From DATKFM01 sp963810485 (GTDB taxonomy: Bacteria; Pseudomonadota; Alphaproteobacteria; Dongiales; Dongiaceae): a stretch of 64,000 bases of DNA. The notes below the pieces were generated by a model that did not search any database, was not told the origin of the DNA, and saw nothing but the letters and a program-made list of their open reading frames with translations. Of this stretch, positions 8,387 to 16,717 are shown in pieces; positions within the stretch are counted from its first letter, which is position 1; every line of letters starts with the position of its first letter. The position numbers and the translations under genes were made by a program. Location of the stretch: assembly GCA_963810485.1 (NCBI GenBank), contig CAWENQ010000003.1:930001-994000 (forward strand), written 5' to 3'.

Positions 8387-9394
8387 ATGAACGAACCCAG
8401 CGTCCTCCTCGACCGCTTGCCGAAGAGCGAGCTGCATATCCATATCGAGGGCAGCCTGGAGCCGGAGCTGATGTTCGCGCTGGCGCAGCGCAACAAGGTA
8501 CGCCTGCCTTACGCGTCCGTGGAGGAAATCCGCCGGGCCTACGATTTCGGTAATCTGCAGGACTTCCTCGATCTCTATTACCAGGGCATGTCGGTCCTGC
8601 AGACCGAGCAGGATTTCTACGATCTCGCCTGGGCGTATTTCTCGCGCGTGGCGGCGCAGAAGGTCAGCTATGTCGAGCTGTTCTTCGATCCCCAGGGGCA
8701 CACCTCGCGTGGCGTCGCCTTCGCCACCGTGCTCGACGGCATCGACCGCGCTCGCGCCGATGCGGCCGCGAAGCTGGACCTCAAATCGCGGATCATCATG
8801 TGCTTCCTGCGGCATCTCGACGAGGCAGACGCGGAACGCACGCTCGACACCGCGCTCGACTGCAAAGGCCGCATCGCCGGCGTCGGGCTGGACTCATCGG
8901 AGGTCGGCTTCCCGCCGAGCAAGTTCAAGAATGTGTTCCGCCGTGCCCGCGAGGAAGGCTTCCGCCTCGTCGCCCATGCCGGCGAGGAAGGTCCGCCGCA
9001 ATATGTCTGGGAAGCGCTGGATATCCTGGGCGTCGACCGCATCGACCATGGCAACCGGGCGATGGAGGACGAGGCCCTGGTGCAGCGCCTGGCGCGCGAT
9101 CGCATGGCGCTCACGGTCTGCCCGCTCTCCAACCTCCGCCTCCAGGGCGTGCACGACCTGCGGGAACATCCACTCAAGCGCATGCTGGACAAGGGCCTCT
9201 TCGTCACCGTGAATTCCGACGACCCCGCCTATTTCGGCGGCTATGTCGGGGAGAACTACAGCGCGATCCAGAAGGCGCTCAACCTTGCCGATAGCGACAT
9301 GCGCACCATCGCGCGCAACGGCTTCGCCGCGTCATTCATGGCCGATGAGGAAAAGAAGAAGGCGCTGGCGGCGTTCGACCGGGCGGCGGTGTGA
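8387..9394 (+). CDS. Adenine deaminase (adenosine deaminase superfamily)
   Basis: Zinc amidohydrolase of 335 residues that converts adenine to hypoxanthine and ammonia in purine salvage. ELHIHIEGSLEPE supplies metal ligands H17 and H19. HAGEEGPP, RIDHG and VNSDDPAYFGGYV supply the further zinc ligands and catalytic acid and base. The sub-family is called from EGSLEPELMF, YVELFFDPQGHTSRG and HAGEEGPPQYVWEALD, which match adenine deaminases more closely than adenosine deaminases. The ATG at 8387 sits just before the conserved start; the upstream in-frame extension from 8288 overlaps the previous terminator and is unlikely. Confidence 0.85.
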   Translation: MNEPSVLLDRLPKSELHIHIEGSLEPELMFALAQRNKVRLPYASVEEIRRAYDFGNLQDFLDLYYQGMSVLQTEQDFYDLAWAYFSRVAAQKVSYVELFFDPQGHTSRGVAFATVLDGIDRARADAAAKLDLKSRIIMCFLRHLDEADAERTLDTALDCKGRIAGVGLDSSEVGFPPSKFKNVFRRAREEGFRLVAHAGEEGPPQYVWEALDILGVDRIDHGNRAMEDEALVQRLARDRMALTVCPLSNLRLQGVHDLREHPLKRMLDKGLFVTVNSDDPAYFGGYVGENYSAIQKALNLADSDMRTIARNGFAASFMADEEKKKALAAFDRAAV

Positions 9395-9407
9395 CCAGCC
9401 TGGCCAG

Positions 9408-10154
9408 CTATGCTGCCGGCTTTGCGGCGGCGCCGGCTATTGTCAGCGTTTTCGGTGCCTGACGGTCCTTGTTCAGTCGCTGTTCCAAGAAGTTGAAACA
9501 GCGCGTGAGGAGGAAGGTCAGTACGATGTATACAACGGCCGCGGCAAGAAGCGGCTCGTAGGTCCGCAGCGTATCCGCTCGGATCTTCTGTATCATGCCC
9601 AGAACCTCAGCAACCGCGACGGTAGATGCCAGCGCCGTTGCCTTGAGCAGCAGGATCATCTCGCCGCTGAAGGTCGGCAGGCTGATGCGAATTGCCCGTG
9701 GCAGGATCACGCGCCGCAACGTCAGCCAGCGCGGCATGCCAAATGCCTTGCAAGCCTCGACCTCGCCGTGAGGCACGGCCTGAATGGCGCCGCGCAGGAT
9801 CTCGCCGGAGTATCCGGCGACATTGAGGCTGAGAGCGAGGGCGACGTAGAAGAAACCGTCGCGCAAATATGGCCAGAGAAAGCTGTCCCGAATTCCTGGA
9901 ATGTCCGGAAACAGGCTCCCAAACCCGTAATAGATCAGATACATCTGTACGAGAAGCGGTGTTCCGCGCATGACCAGAATATAGAGATAGCTCGGGATCC
10001 AAAGCAGGGGATTGTGGGACACGCGCGCCAACGCAATCGGCAGCGCCAGAACATTGCCGAAGATCGCCGAGACAACCAGCAGCTTGATCGTCATCCAGAT
10101 CCCGGCGACCACCAGGGGAAACAGGCTGAGGAAGAAGTCGAACGGGCCCGTCAT
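9408..10154 (-). CDS. Polar amino-acid ABC transporter permease (HisM type)
   Basis: Inner-membrane permease of 248 residues from the polar amino acid/opine family. It has about five transmembrane segments and the EAA loop EACKAFGMPRWLTLRRVILPRAIR, which contacts the ATPase. The pattern VMRGTPLLVQMYLIYY is the family's conserved first cytoplasmic/TM region. Start at 10154, with GGGAGC just upstream and only 10 bases after the stop of the partner permease, so the two are translated from one message. Confidence 0.9.
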   Translation of the reverse strand: MTGPFDFFLSLFPLVVAGIWMTIKLLVVSAIFGNVLALPIALARVSHNPLLWIPSYLYILVMRGTPLLVQMYLIYYGFGSLFPDIPGIRDSFLWPYLRDGFFYVALALSLNVAGYSGEILRGAIQAVPHGEVEACKAFGMPRWLTLRRVILPRAIRISLPTFSGEMILLLKATALASTVAVAEVLGMIQKIRADTLRTYEPLLAAAVVYIVLTFLLTRCFNFLEQRLNKDRQAPKTLTIAGAAAKPAA

Positions 10155-10164
10155 GCCAGCTCCC

Positions 10165-10887
10165 TCAGGCTCGCCGCAGGCCGCGCTTGGAGCGCTGCTC
10201 GAGATAGTTGCTGCCAATCATCGATATGACAGTAAGGACGAGGAAGCACAGGGCCGTAACCGAATAGAAGAACAGGTAGTTCCGCGTCGACGCGGCCGCC
10301 TGCTTCCCGGCAAACAGCAGCTCGTAGTAGCCGACGACACTGATTAGGGAGCTGTCCTTGATGATCACCAGCCAGAGATTGTTCAGACCCGGCAGCGCAA
10401 AGCGCATCAGCTGCGGGAATAGGATGCGGCGAAACCGCAGCGTTGCCGGCATGCCATAGGCACGGGCCGCCTCCATTTGTCCTTTCGGCACCGCCAGGAT
10501 GGCGCCGCGGAACACTTCCGTCATGTAGGCACCGGCAATGAACCCCAAGGCGGCGACGGCAGCGCCGAATGCACTGATATCAATTCCCTCGCCCATGCCG
10601 ACGGAAACAAGCAACTTCTTCAGTGCCGATGTACCCGTATAGAAGATCAGGATGATGAGCAGCAGTTCCGGAACTGCCCGCACGATGGTCGTATAGATAT
10701 CTGCGATCCAAAGCAGGATCTTGTTGTGGGAGAGCTTCGCGCCGGCACCAAGCAACCCCAGCACCATGCCGACGAGGTACGAGCAGATTGATATCTGGAT
10801 TGTCAGCCAGGCGCCCCACGCCAATTCGTCGCCCCAGCCCAAATCGCCGAAGCGCAACAGATCGAGATAGGATGTTTCACCGGCCAT
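10165..10887 (-). CDS. Polar amino-acid ABC transporter permease (HisQ type)
   Basis: Second permease of the importer, 240 residues from MAGETSYLDLL. It has the family marks TTIVRAVPELLLIILIFY and an EAA loop EAARAYGMPATLRFRRILFPQL. It forms a heterodimer with the following permease. It is separated from the binding-protein gene by 79 bases that contain a stem-loop. No ATPase gene lies in the cluster. Confidence 0.9.
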   Translation of the reverse strand: MAGETSYLDLLRFGDLGWGDELAWGAWLTIQISICSYLVGMVLGLLGAGAKLSHNKILLWIADIYTTIVRAVPELLLIILIFYTGTSALKKLLVSVGMGEGIDISAFGAAVAALGFIAGAYMTEVFRGAILAVPKGQMEAARAYGMPATLRFRRILFPQLMRFALPGLNNLWLVIIKDSSLISVVGYYELLFAGKQAAASTRNYLFFYSVTALCFLVLTVISMIGSNYLEQRSKRGLRRA

Positions 10888-10917
10888 TGCCTGGTGCACC
10901 CTCAAGGGCCGCTGGAA

Positions 10918-10947
10918 AGAGCCGCCCACTCATCCGTGGACGGCTCT
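10918..10947 (-). promoter_or_regulatory. Intercistronic stem-loop between binding protein and permease genes
   Basis: Inverted repeat agagccg-ccac / gtgg-cggctct around a six-base loop, with one mismatch. It lies after the binding-protein stop and before the permease start. Such elements commonly protect the upstream mRNA or attenuate readthrough, so that binding protein is made in excess over permease. The role here is inferred. Confidence 0.5.
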
Positions 10948-10966
10948 CCCCCAGCCCTGAAGCGGG

Positions 10967-11791
10967 TTACGACGTCTTGCCCGAGATATCGAAGTCGAAA
11001 TATTTCTTCGCGATCTCGTTGTACTTGCCGTTTTCCTGCAAGGCCTTGATGGCGGCATTCAGCTTGCCTTCGAGGTCGTTGTCTTCCTTGCGCATACCGC
11101 CGCCGACCCCGAAGCCGAAGATCGGGTCGTCGGGCGCCGTCGCCAAAACCCCATAGGTCTTGCCTTGATCGGATTTGATGAACGCATCCAACGCAATCGC
11201 ATCCGCGAGCAGGACGTCGACGCGCCCGGCAACGAGGTCCGCGTTAGCATTGTCCTGGGTGTCATAGATCTTCACTTGCGCCACGTCGCCGTAGGCCTTC
11301 TGCGCGTAGTCGGCGTGCGTCGTTGAGGTCTGAACGCCGATAATCTTGCCGGTCAGCCCTTCCTTGGTGATTTGCGGGCCGCCAGTCTTGGCGCCGACGA
11401 AGACCGCCGGCGTGTCGTAGTACATGTCGGTGAAATCGATGACTTCCTTGCGCTTGTCTGTAATCGACATCGACGACCAGATCACATCGATTTTCTTTTC
11501 CTGCAAGGATGGGATGATTCCGTCCCACGCCACTTCGACCAGTTCGCATTTCGCCTGCATCTGTTCGCAGACGGCATTCATCAGGTCGATCTCAAATCCC
11601 TCCCAGACGCCTGAAGCGTTCTTGCTCGAGAATGGCGGATAGGGCTCAGCGGCCACGCCGAACTTGATCACTTGCGCAGTCGGTGCGACTGCCGCTTCTT
11701 CCGGTGCTTTCTTAAAGAACAAGAAATAGCCGCCGACGATAATAATGGCGACTGCGATGACGCCGATCAGCGTCTTCATTTGGCTGCTCAT
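10967..11791 (-). CDS. Polar amino-acid ABC transporter substrate-binding protein
   Basis: Family 3 solute-binding protein of 274 residues. An uncleaved-looking N-terminal hydrophobic segment (residues 8-26) is followed by an Ala-rich linker and the domain beginning VIKFGVAAEPYPPFSSKN. GFEIDLMNAVCEQM, the pattern SMSITDKRKEVIDFTDMYY and the hinge sequence TGKIIGVQTSTTHADY are typical of glutamine, histidine, arginine or opine binding proteins. The predicted anchor without a lipobox cysteine is unusual but known. It is first in an operon with two permeases. Confidence 0.9.
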   Translation of the reverse strand: MSSQMKTLIGVIAVAIIIVGGYFLFFKKAPEEAAVAPTAQVIKFGVAAEPYPPFSSKNASGVWEGFEIDLMNAVCEQMQAKCELVEVAWDGIIPSLQEKKIDVIWSSMSITDKRKEVIDFTDMYYDTPAVFVGAKTGGPQITKEGLTGKIIGVQTSTTHADYAQKAYGDVAQVKIYDTQDNANADLVAGRVDVLLADAIALDAFIKSDQGKTYGVLATAPDDPIFGFGVGGGMRKEDNDLEGKLNAAIKALQENGKYNEIAKKYFDFDISGKTS

Positions 11792-11923
11792 ATCCAGCGA
11801 TCCTCCCTCGCGTTGTGCGGATCTAGGTCACAGGGCCACTGCAATGCCGTCCTGCAACTATCCGAAAAGGCTACGTCTCCCTGCGGGGCCACTTCTTGAG
11901 GGGCAGCCCCGTAAGGGCACAAG

Positions 11924-12677
11924 CTAGCACAGACGCCGGGGAAGGAAAGCGGGTAAAACCAAGCCTGAAGGCCACGTCTGGCGGTCCGGACAGGGCTGCG
12001 CAGATATACTGCCTGAGCCTACTTCGACGCAGGCGGCGCCCGTATTCCGGTCTGCAAGGGCTGTCAGCACACCCAGACCGATATACACACTACCCGAGAC
12101 CCAGCGTTGCGCTGTGAGGAACCGCGGCTGGCCGCGGAGGAAATGGCCAAGAGAACCGGAGATCATCGCGTAAGTCCCATCGCTCAGGATCGCCAGCACG
12201 ACAAACACGGCACCGAGTAGAAGAGCCTGTGTCGGTGAAATGTGCCGGGTCGGCAAATTGCGGCAGGAACGCCAGGAAGAACAGCGCCGTCTTCGGATTC
12301 AGCACGTTCACGACGATGCCGTCGACGAAAAGGCGCCGGTGGCTTTTCCGTTCGATTTTCGGATTAACCTCCGGCGTGCGCTTCTTCAGCAGCGTCATGA
12401 CACCGAGATAGATGAGATAGGCCGCGCCGACATACTTGACGACACTGAAGGCGAGCGCGGAACCGGCCATAAGGGCCGACAACCCAACCACGGCGGCAAT
12501 GACGTGAATGAAGGACCCCACTGCCACGCCCAACACTGATGCAAATGCCGCGAGGCGACCCTGCGAAATCCCGCGGGCGACGATGAACAGAACCGCCGGT
12601 CCGGGGATGACCAGCATAACGATGCTGGCGCCGATGAAAAGAATGAGCTTATGCAGCTCCGGTAGATGCAGTTCCAT
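11924..12677 (-). pseudogene. LysE/RhtB-family amino-acid exporter, frameshifted
   Basis: Inner-membrane exporter of the LysE/RhtB family. The N-terminal reading frame (from 12677) has VMLVIPGPAVLFIVARGISQGRLAA, the family's P-G-P first helix, and continues to FFLAFLPQFADPA. The remaining helices (ALLLGAVFVVLAILSDGTYAM, then VYIGLGVLTAL) lie in the next frame, ending at 11924. A single-base change at about 12240 joins them to the usual 200-220 residues. The family exports lysine, homoserine, threonine or related amino acids; the substrate here is unknown. Confidence 0.8.
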
Positions 12678-12760
12678 GGGGCGACTCCTTTTGCGGGATA
12701 AATCCCGAGCCGCCGCAGCTTGTCAATCCGGCTATTGCAGGCAAGTCCGCCTCGCTGGAC

Positions 12761-15106
12761 CTACGTCCTGACCCTCGTCTTCTCGGGATCGTAATGCGGG
12801 AAGCGCACCACCGTTGCGGGAATGCGCTTCTGATGCCCGTCCAGCTTGCCGATTTCCACCTCGGTGCCGATGGCGCTATGGGCCACGTCGATGCGGCAGA
12901 GCGCGATGTTCTTCTTCAAGACCGGACTTCGGGTCGCACTGGTGATCACGCCCACCTGCGCCCGGCCGATATGGACGCAATCGCCATGCCCCACCGCGTC
13001 GTTGGCATGGACGTCGAGCCCGACCAGCACTTTTTGCGGATTCTGCTTGCGGCGGAGCAGCGCGTCGCGCCCGACGAAATCTTCATTGCTCTTCAGCGCC
13101 ACCGTGAAGCCGATGCCCGCCTCGAACGGATCGGTCTGATCGCTGAATTCGTAGTTGAAGAAGATCAGGCCGGCCTCGATGCGCAGCATGTCCAGCGCCT
13201 CTAGCCCCAGCGGGGCCATGCCGTGCGCCTTGCCCGCCTCCCACACCGCGTCCCACACGGCCAGCGCATGCTTCGGGTGACAGAAAATTTCGTAGCCCAG
13301 CTCGCCGGTATAGCCGGTGCGTGACACCAATACGGGCGTGCCATTGAAATCGCCGATGCGGCCGATGGTGAAATGGAACCAGGCCAGCTCCGGCAGACTT
13401 GTTTGTGCCGGCGGCGTCCAGACGATCTGCTTGAGAATGTCGCGGCTCTTCGGCCCCTGCACGGCGATATTGTGCAGATGATCGGTGGAGGATCTCACCC
13501 AGGCTTTGAGCCCCCGCTGCTCCGCCAGCTCCCGCAACCATCGCCCGCCATACTCGTCGCCGCCGATCCAGCGGAAATTGTCGCGGCCCAATCGGAACAC
13601 GGTGCCGTCGTCGAGCATGCCGCCATGCTCATAGCACATGGCCGTGTAAACCACCTGCCCCACCGCCAGCTTGCGGATATTCCGGGTGCAGGCGATCTGC
13701 AGCAGGGTCTCCGCATCCGGCCCCGTCACCTCGAACTTGCGCAGCGGCGACAGATCGAGCACTACCGCCCGTTCGCGGCAGGCGTGATACTCCTCCACTG
13801 CGCCGTGGTTGTTGAATTTCGTCGGCAGCCAGTAGCCGCGGTATTCGGCGAAATTGCGCGTCAGGGATGACGTGCGGGGGTGGAACGCGGTTTCCTTGGT
13901 CAGCTTCGGTTCTGCGTCGGGAGCCATGCGGAATGCGATCGCCTTGCTGAAGTTGTGATGCGCCGGATAGATGCGCAAATGGATATCCGTGGGCTGCCAG
14001 CCGTTGGCCGGGCTGATGTCGTCGGGGCAGGCCGAGGACGCGCAGACCAAGTCGGTCATCGCCCGCAGCAGCACATAGTCGCCCGGCCGCGACCAGGGCT
14101 CATCGAAGATGAAGGCATTATGGGCGTCGATGCCCGTGTTGTAGAAGAAATTGATCGCCGGCCAGCCGCCGCGCGGCGCGACACCGAAAGGCTGCAGCGC
14201 GCCGTTCATGTTCTCGGTGCAGTTCACATGGCCGGGATAGCCGACATCGTCATAGTAGCGCGGCGTGCAGGCGAGGCCGAATGCATCGTGCCGCCCCACA
14301 GTGTCCCGCACGACTTCGATCAATGGCTGCAGATCGGTATCGAAGAACTTCGAGAAAAGCCCCGGCCCGGGATAGCCCAGGCCGATCATGCTGCGGGTCG
14401 CCGTCGCGTCGACGCCACGCTCGATGCCCTTGTCGAGCTGCCGCGCATCGAAGGCCACGAAGTCGCTGCACTCACGACCGGCCACATCGATGATCTGGAT
14501 GTACTCGCCAGCCTTGACCAGATACCCCCGCGCCGTCGCCTTGTTGATGCGGATATCTTCCCGCGGATCGGCGAGCGGGTCAGGCAGTACTGCCATTCCC
14601 TGCGCCGGCGGTTTGGCCCGCTTGACGTAGACGATCAGATCGGTGGGCGGATTCTGCGCATCGACAGCCATCGGCTCACCGGGTGCATGCAGCAGCAGCG
14701 TGCCGCCGCGCGCAGCTGTGATGCTCGCCTGCTCGCCCGCGCGGCCACCTTCGAACAACAGCGCCGCCTTGTCGACGCGGCCGGGCAATCCCCGGCGCTT
14801 GAGCGCAGCGCCGATGGCCGCCGCCTCCTCGCCCGCGCCGGCCAGCAGCTTGTTGATCCCAGGCGACTGCTCGGCGGCGCGAAGGTTCAACGCCGCCAGA
14901 TCTTCACGGCCCTCGGCCGAGAAATACGCCGCCTCGCAGCGCTGCAACCCTTCGCGGTCGATGACGGTGATTTCGTCGCCTGCTTCGACCGGCAGCGCCA
15001 ACGCACCGCCGCCGGGCACAATGTAGCGCTCGGTCCCGCGCGGCAGCAGCGGCAAGCCGGGCTGACGCGCCTGGCGCAGGGTTACAGGTGAAAGTGGAAC
15101 ATTCAC
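12761..15106 (-). CDS. DUF1989-aminomethyltransferase (GcvT) fusion protein
   Basis: A 781-residue two-part protein. The N-terminal half, best conserved at residues 185-345, is the DUF1989/urea-carboxylase-associated domain (GEYIQIIDVAGRECSDF, CTPRYYDDVGYPGHVNC, HNAFIFDEPW). The C-terminal half, from about residue 395, is a GcvT-type folate-dependent aminomethyltransferase (NNHGAVEEYHACRERAVVLD, SRTGYTGELGYEIF, GLEALDMLRIEAG). GcvT-like domains move one-carbon units from N-methyl amines or glycine to tetrahydrofolate. A lactonase and an FAD amine oxidase follow on the opposite strand, which fits catabolism of an N-methylated amine, though the substrate is not known. Confidence 0.85.
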   Translation of the reverse strand: MNVPLSPVTLRQARQPGLPLLPRGTERYIVPGGGALALPVEAGDEITVIDREGLQRCEAAYFSAEGREDLAALNLRAAEQSPGINKLLAGAGEEAAAIGAALKRRGLPGRVDKAALLFEGGRAGEQASITAARGGTLLLHAPGEPMAVDAQNPPTDLIVYVKRAKPPAQGMAVLPDPLADPREDIRINKATARGYLVKAGEYIQIIDVAGRECSDFVAFDARQLDKGIERGVDATATRSMIGLGYPGPGLFSKFFDTDLQPLIEVVRDTVGRHDAFGLACTPRYYDDVGYPGHVNCTENMNGALQPFGVAPRGGWPAINFFYNTGIDAHNAFIFDEPWSRPGDYVLLRAMTDLVCASSACPDDISPANGWQPTDIHLRIYPAHHNFSKAIAFRMAPDAEPKLTKETAFHPRTSSLTRNFAEYRGYWLPTKFNNHGAVEEYHACRERAVVLDLSPLRKFEVTGPDAETLLQIACTRNIRKLAVGQVVYTAMCYEHGGMLDDGTVFRLGRDNFRWIGGDEYGGRWLRELAEQRGLKAWVRSSTDHLHNIAVQGPKSRDILKQIVWTPPAQTSLPELAWFHFTIGRIGDFNGTPVLVSRTGYTGELGYEIFCHPKHALAVWDAVWEAGKAHGMAPLGLEALDMLRIEAGLIFFNYEFSDQTDPFEAGIGFTVALKSNEDFVGRDALLRRKQNPQKVLVGLDVHANDAVGHGDCVHIGRAQVGVITSATRSPVLKKNIALCRIDVAHSAIGTEVEIGKLDGHQKRIPATVVRFPHYDPEKTRVRT

Positions 15107-15208
15107 GGTGAAAGCTCCGCCAACTCGATCATCGGACTATTGCCGAGCCGCCATGCCGCAGCAAGCCGTGGGCCGGATTGGTTTCGCGCGGAAGTAGGCG
15201 TGCAGCGC

Positions 15209-15718
15209 TCAGTCCTTGGGATATTTCAGGCTGAGAATTTCAAGGCCCAGATCGCCCGTCGGCCGCTTCCACGTCACGGTATCGCCGACCGACGCGCCAT
15301 TCAGCGTCTTGGCCAGCGGCGACACCCAGCTGATGCGGCCCTGCTTGGGATCGGCTTCGTCCTCTCCCACGATGCGGAATTTGTGCTTCTCTTCATTGTC
15401 ATCGACACATTCCACCAAAGCGCCGAAACCGATCTTGTCCGCCGGCTGGCTGGCGGGATCGATCAGCACCGCACGCTCGATGCGCTCCTTGAAATAGCGC
15501 ATGTCGCGCTCGACAAGCTTCAGGTGCTCCTTGTCCAGCATCTCCGGCTCGCCGCCCTCGGTCAGATGACGCTTCTCCTCCAGCAATTTGGCATGCTGCT
15601 CCTGCAGCGCCCGCAAGCCCGAAGCAGTCACGTAGTTCGGGTGAGGACTCTGGGGCCGCTCGGGCAGTTCGTCGCCCGGCTGGTCGCCGTCGGATTCCTT
15701 GACAAAGGCGCGGCTCAT
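15209..15718 (-). CDS. GreA/GreB-family transcription elongation factor
   Basis: A 169-residue Gre-type protein. MSRAFVKESD at the start, followed by PNYVTASGLRALQEQHAKLLEEK, is the GreB-like N-terminal coiled coil. The C-terminal FKBP-like domain has ISWVSPLAKTLNGASVGDTVTW, the conserved SPLG/A-ALLG-GD region. Gre factors enter the RNA polymerase secondary channel and stimulate cleavage of backtracked transcripts. The acidic tip residues lie in the coiled-coil hairpin region ERDMRYFKERIE. It stands alone, divergent from the next gene. Confidence 0.85.
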   Translation of the reverse strand: MSRAFVKESDGDQPGDELPERPQSPHPNYVTASGLRALQEQHAKLLEEKRHLTEGGEPEMLDKEHLKLVERDMRYFKERIERAVLIDPASQPADKIGFGALVECVDDNEEKHKFRIVGEDEADPKQGRISWVSPLAKTLNGASVGDTVTWKRPTGDLGLEILSLKYPKD

Positions 15719-15821
15719 GGCCTCCTCTCATTACCGCTGCGTAACAGCAAGCATAGGGCGTTTTCCTGCCCGAGTGCCACAGCAATCATTGTACGCCCTC
15801 ACCGTCCTAAAACAGGTCACC

Positions 15822-16706
15822 ATGAACGCGCCCACGCCCGAATGCATCGTCGAGATCCCCACGCTTCTCGGCGAAAACCCCCTTTGGATTCCTTCGGAAA
15901 AACGCCTCTATTGGCTCGATCTGATGAAGCCGGCCGTCTACCGGTTCGATCCCGCGACCGGCAAGAATAGCGCCTTGAGGGCGGAACTTGGCAGCTATGT
16001 CAGCGGCATGGTGCAGCGGCAAAAGGGCGGCTGGATCGTTGTCCGCGAAGACGGAGTCTCCGCCCTGGACCTCGCCACCGGCCGGCTGCAGCCGCTGGTC
16101 AATCCGGAACCGGATCAGCCTGACAACATGCTCAACGACGCCAAATGCGACCGCCAGGGGCGGCTCTGGACCGGCTCCCTCGACAAGCGTGAAACGCATC
16201 CCTGCGGCAATCACTACGTCATCGACAAGAAGTTGCAGGTCACGAAGGTCGCGGACTCCCTGATCTGCTCCAACGGCCCGGCCTTCAGCCCCGATGGCCG
16301 CATCGCCTATCTGGCCGACAGCAACGGCCGCGCCATCTTCCGCCTGACCATCGACCCCGCGACCGGCAAGGTCGGGCCGAAGCAGCCCTTCGCCCAGACC
16401 ACGGTCGAGACCGGCATGCCTGACGGCATGACCGTCGACGCCGAGGGCTATCTCTGGAGCGCTCGCTGGGATGGCGGCCGCGTGGTGCGCCATGCGCCCG
16501 ATGGCAGCGTCGACCGGGAGATCATGCTGCCGGTGCCACGGGTGACCTCGGTCGCCTTCGGCGGCGAGAATCTCGACACCCTCTACATCACCACCGCGAC
16601 CACCGGCCTCACCGAAGAGCAGCTCGCCAAGGCGCCGCTGTCCGGCAGCCTGTTCGCCTGCAAGCCGGGCGTGCGCGGCCTGCCCGAGCCCGCTTTCGCG
16701 GGATAG
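15822..16706 (+). CDS. SMP-30/gluconolactonase-family protein
   Basis: Six-bladed beta-propeller lactonase of 294 residues. Typical motifs are GENPLWIPSEKRLYWLDL at the start, NDAKCDRQGRLWTGSLD, SNGPAFSPDG and PDGMTVDAEGYLWSARW. Conserved Glu, Asn and Asp residues at the central channel bind a divalent metal. The family hydrolyses sugar or other lactones. The start at 15822 is chosen because the family begins there; an upstream in-frame extension to 15699 lacks homology. The gene is 11 bases upstream of an FAD oxidoreductase and probably co-transcribed with it. Confidence 0.85.
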   Translation: MNAPTPECIVEIPTLLGENPLWIPSEKRLYWLDLMKPAVYRFDPATGKNSALRAELGSYVSGMVQRQKGGWIVVREDGVSALDLATGRLQPLVNPEPDQPDNMLNDAKCDRQGRLWTGSLDKRETHPCGNHYVIDKKLQVTKVADSLICSNGPAFSPDGRIAYLADSNGRAIFRLTIDPATGKVGPKQPFAQTTVETGMPDGMTVDAEGYLWSARWDGGRVVRHAPDGSVDREIMLPVPRVTSVAFGGENLDTLYITTATTGLTEEQLAKAPLSGSLFACKPGVRGLPEPAFAG

Positions 16707-16717
16707 GGCGGCCAATC

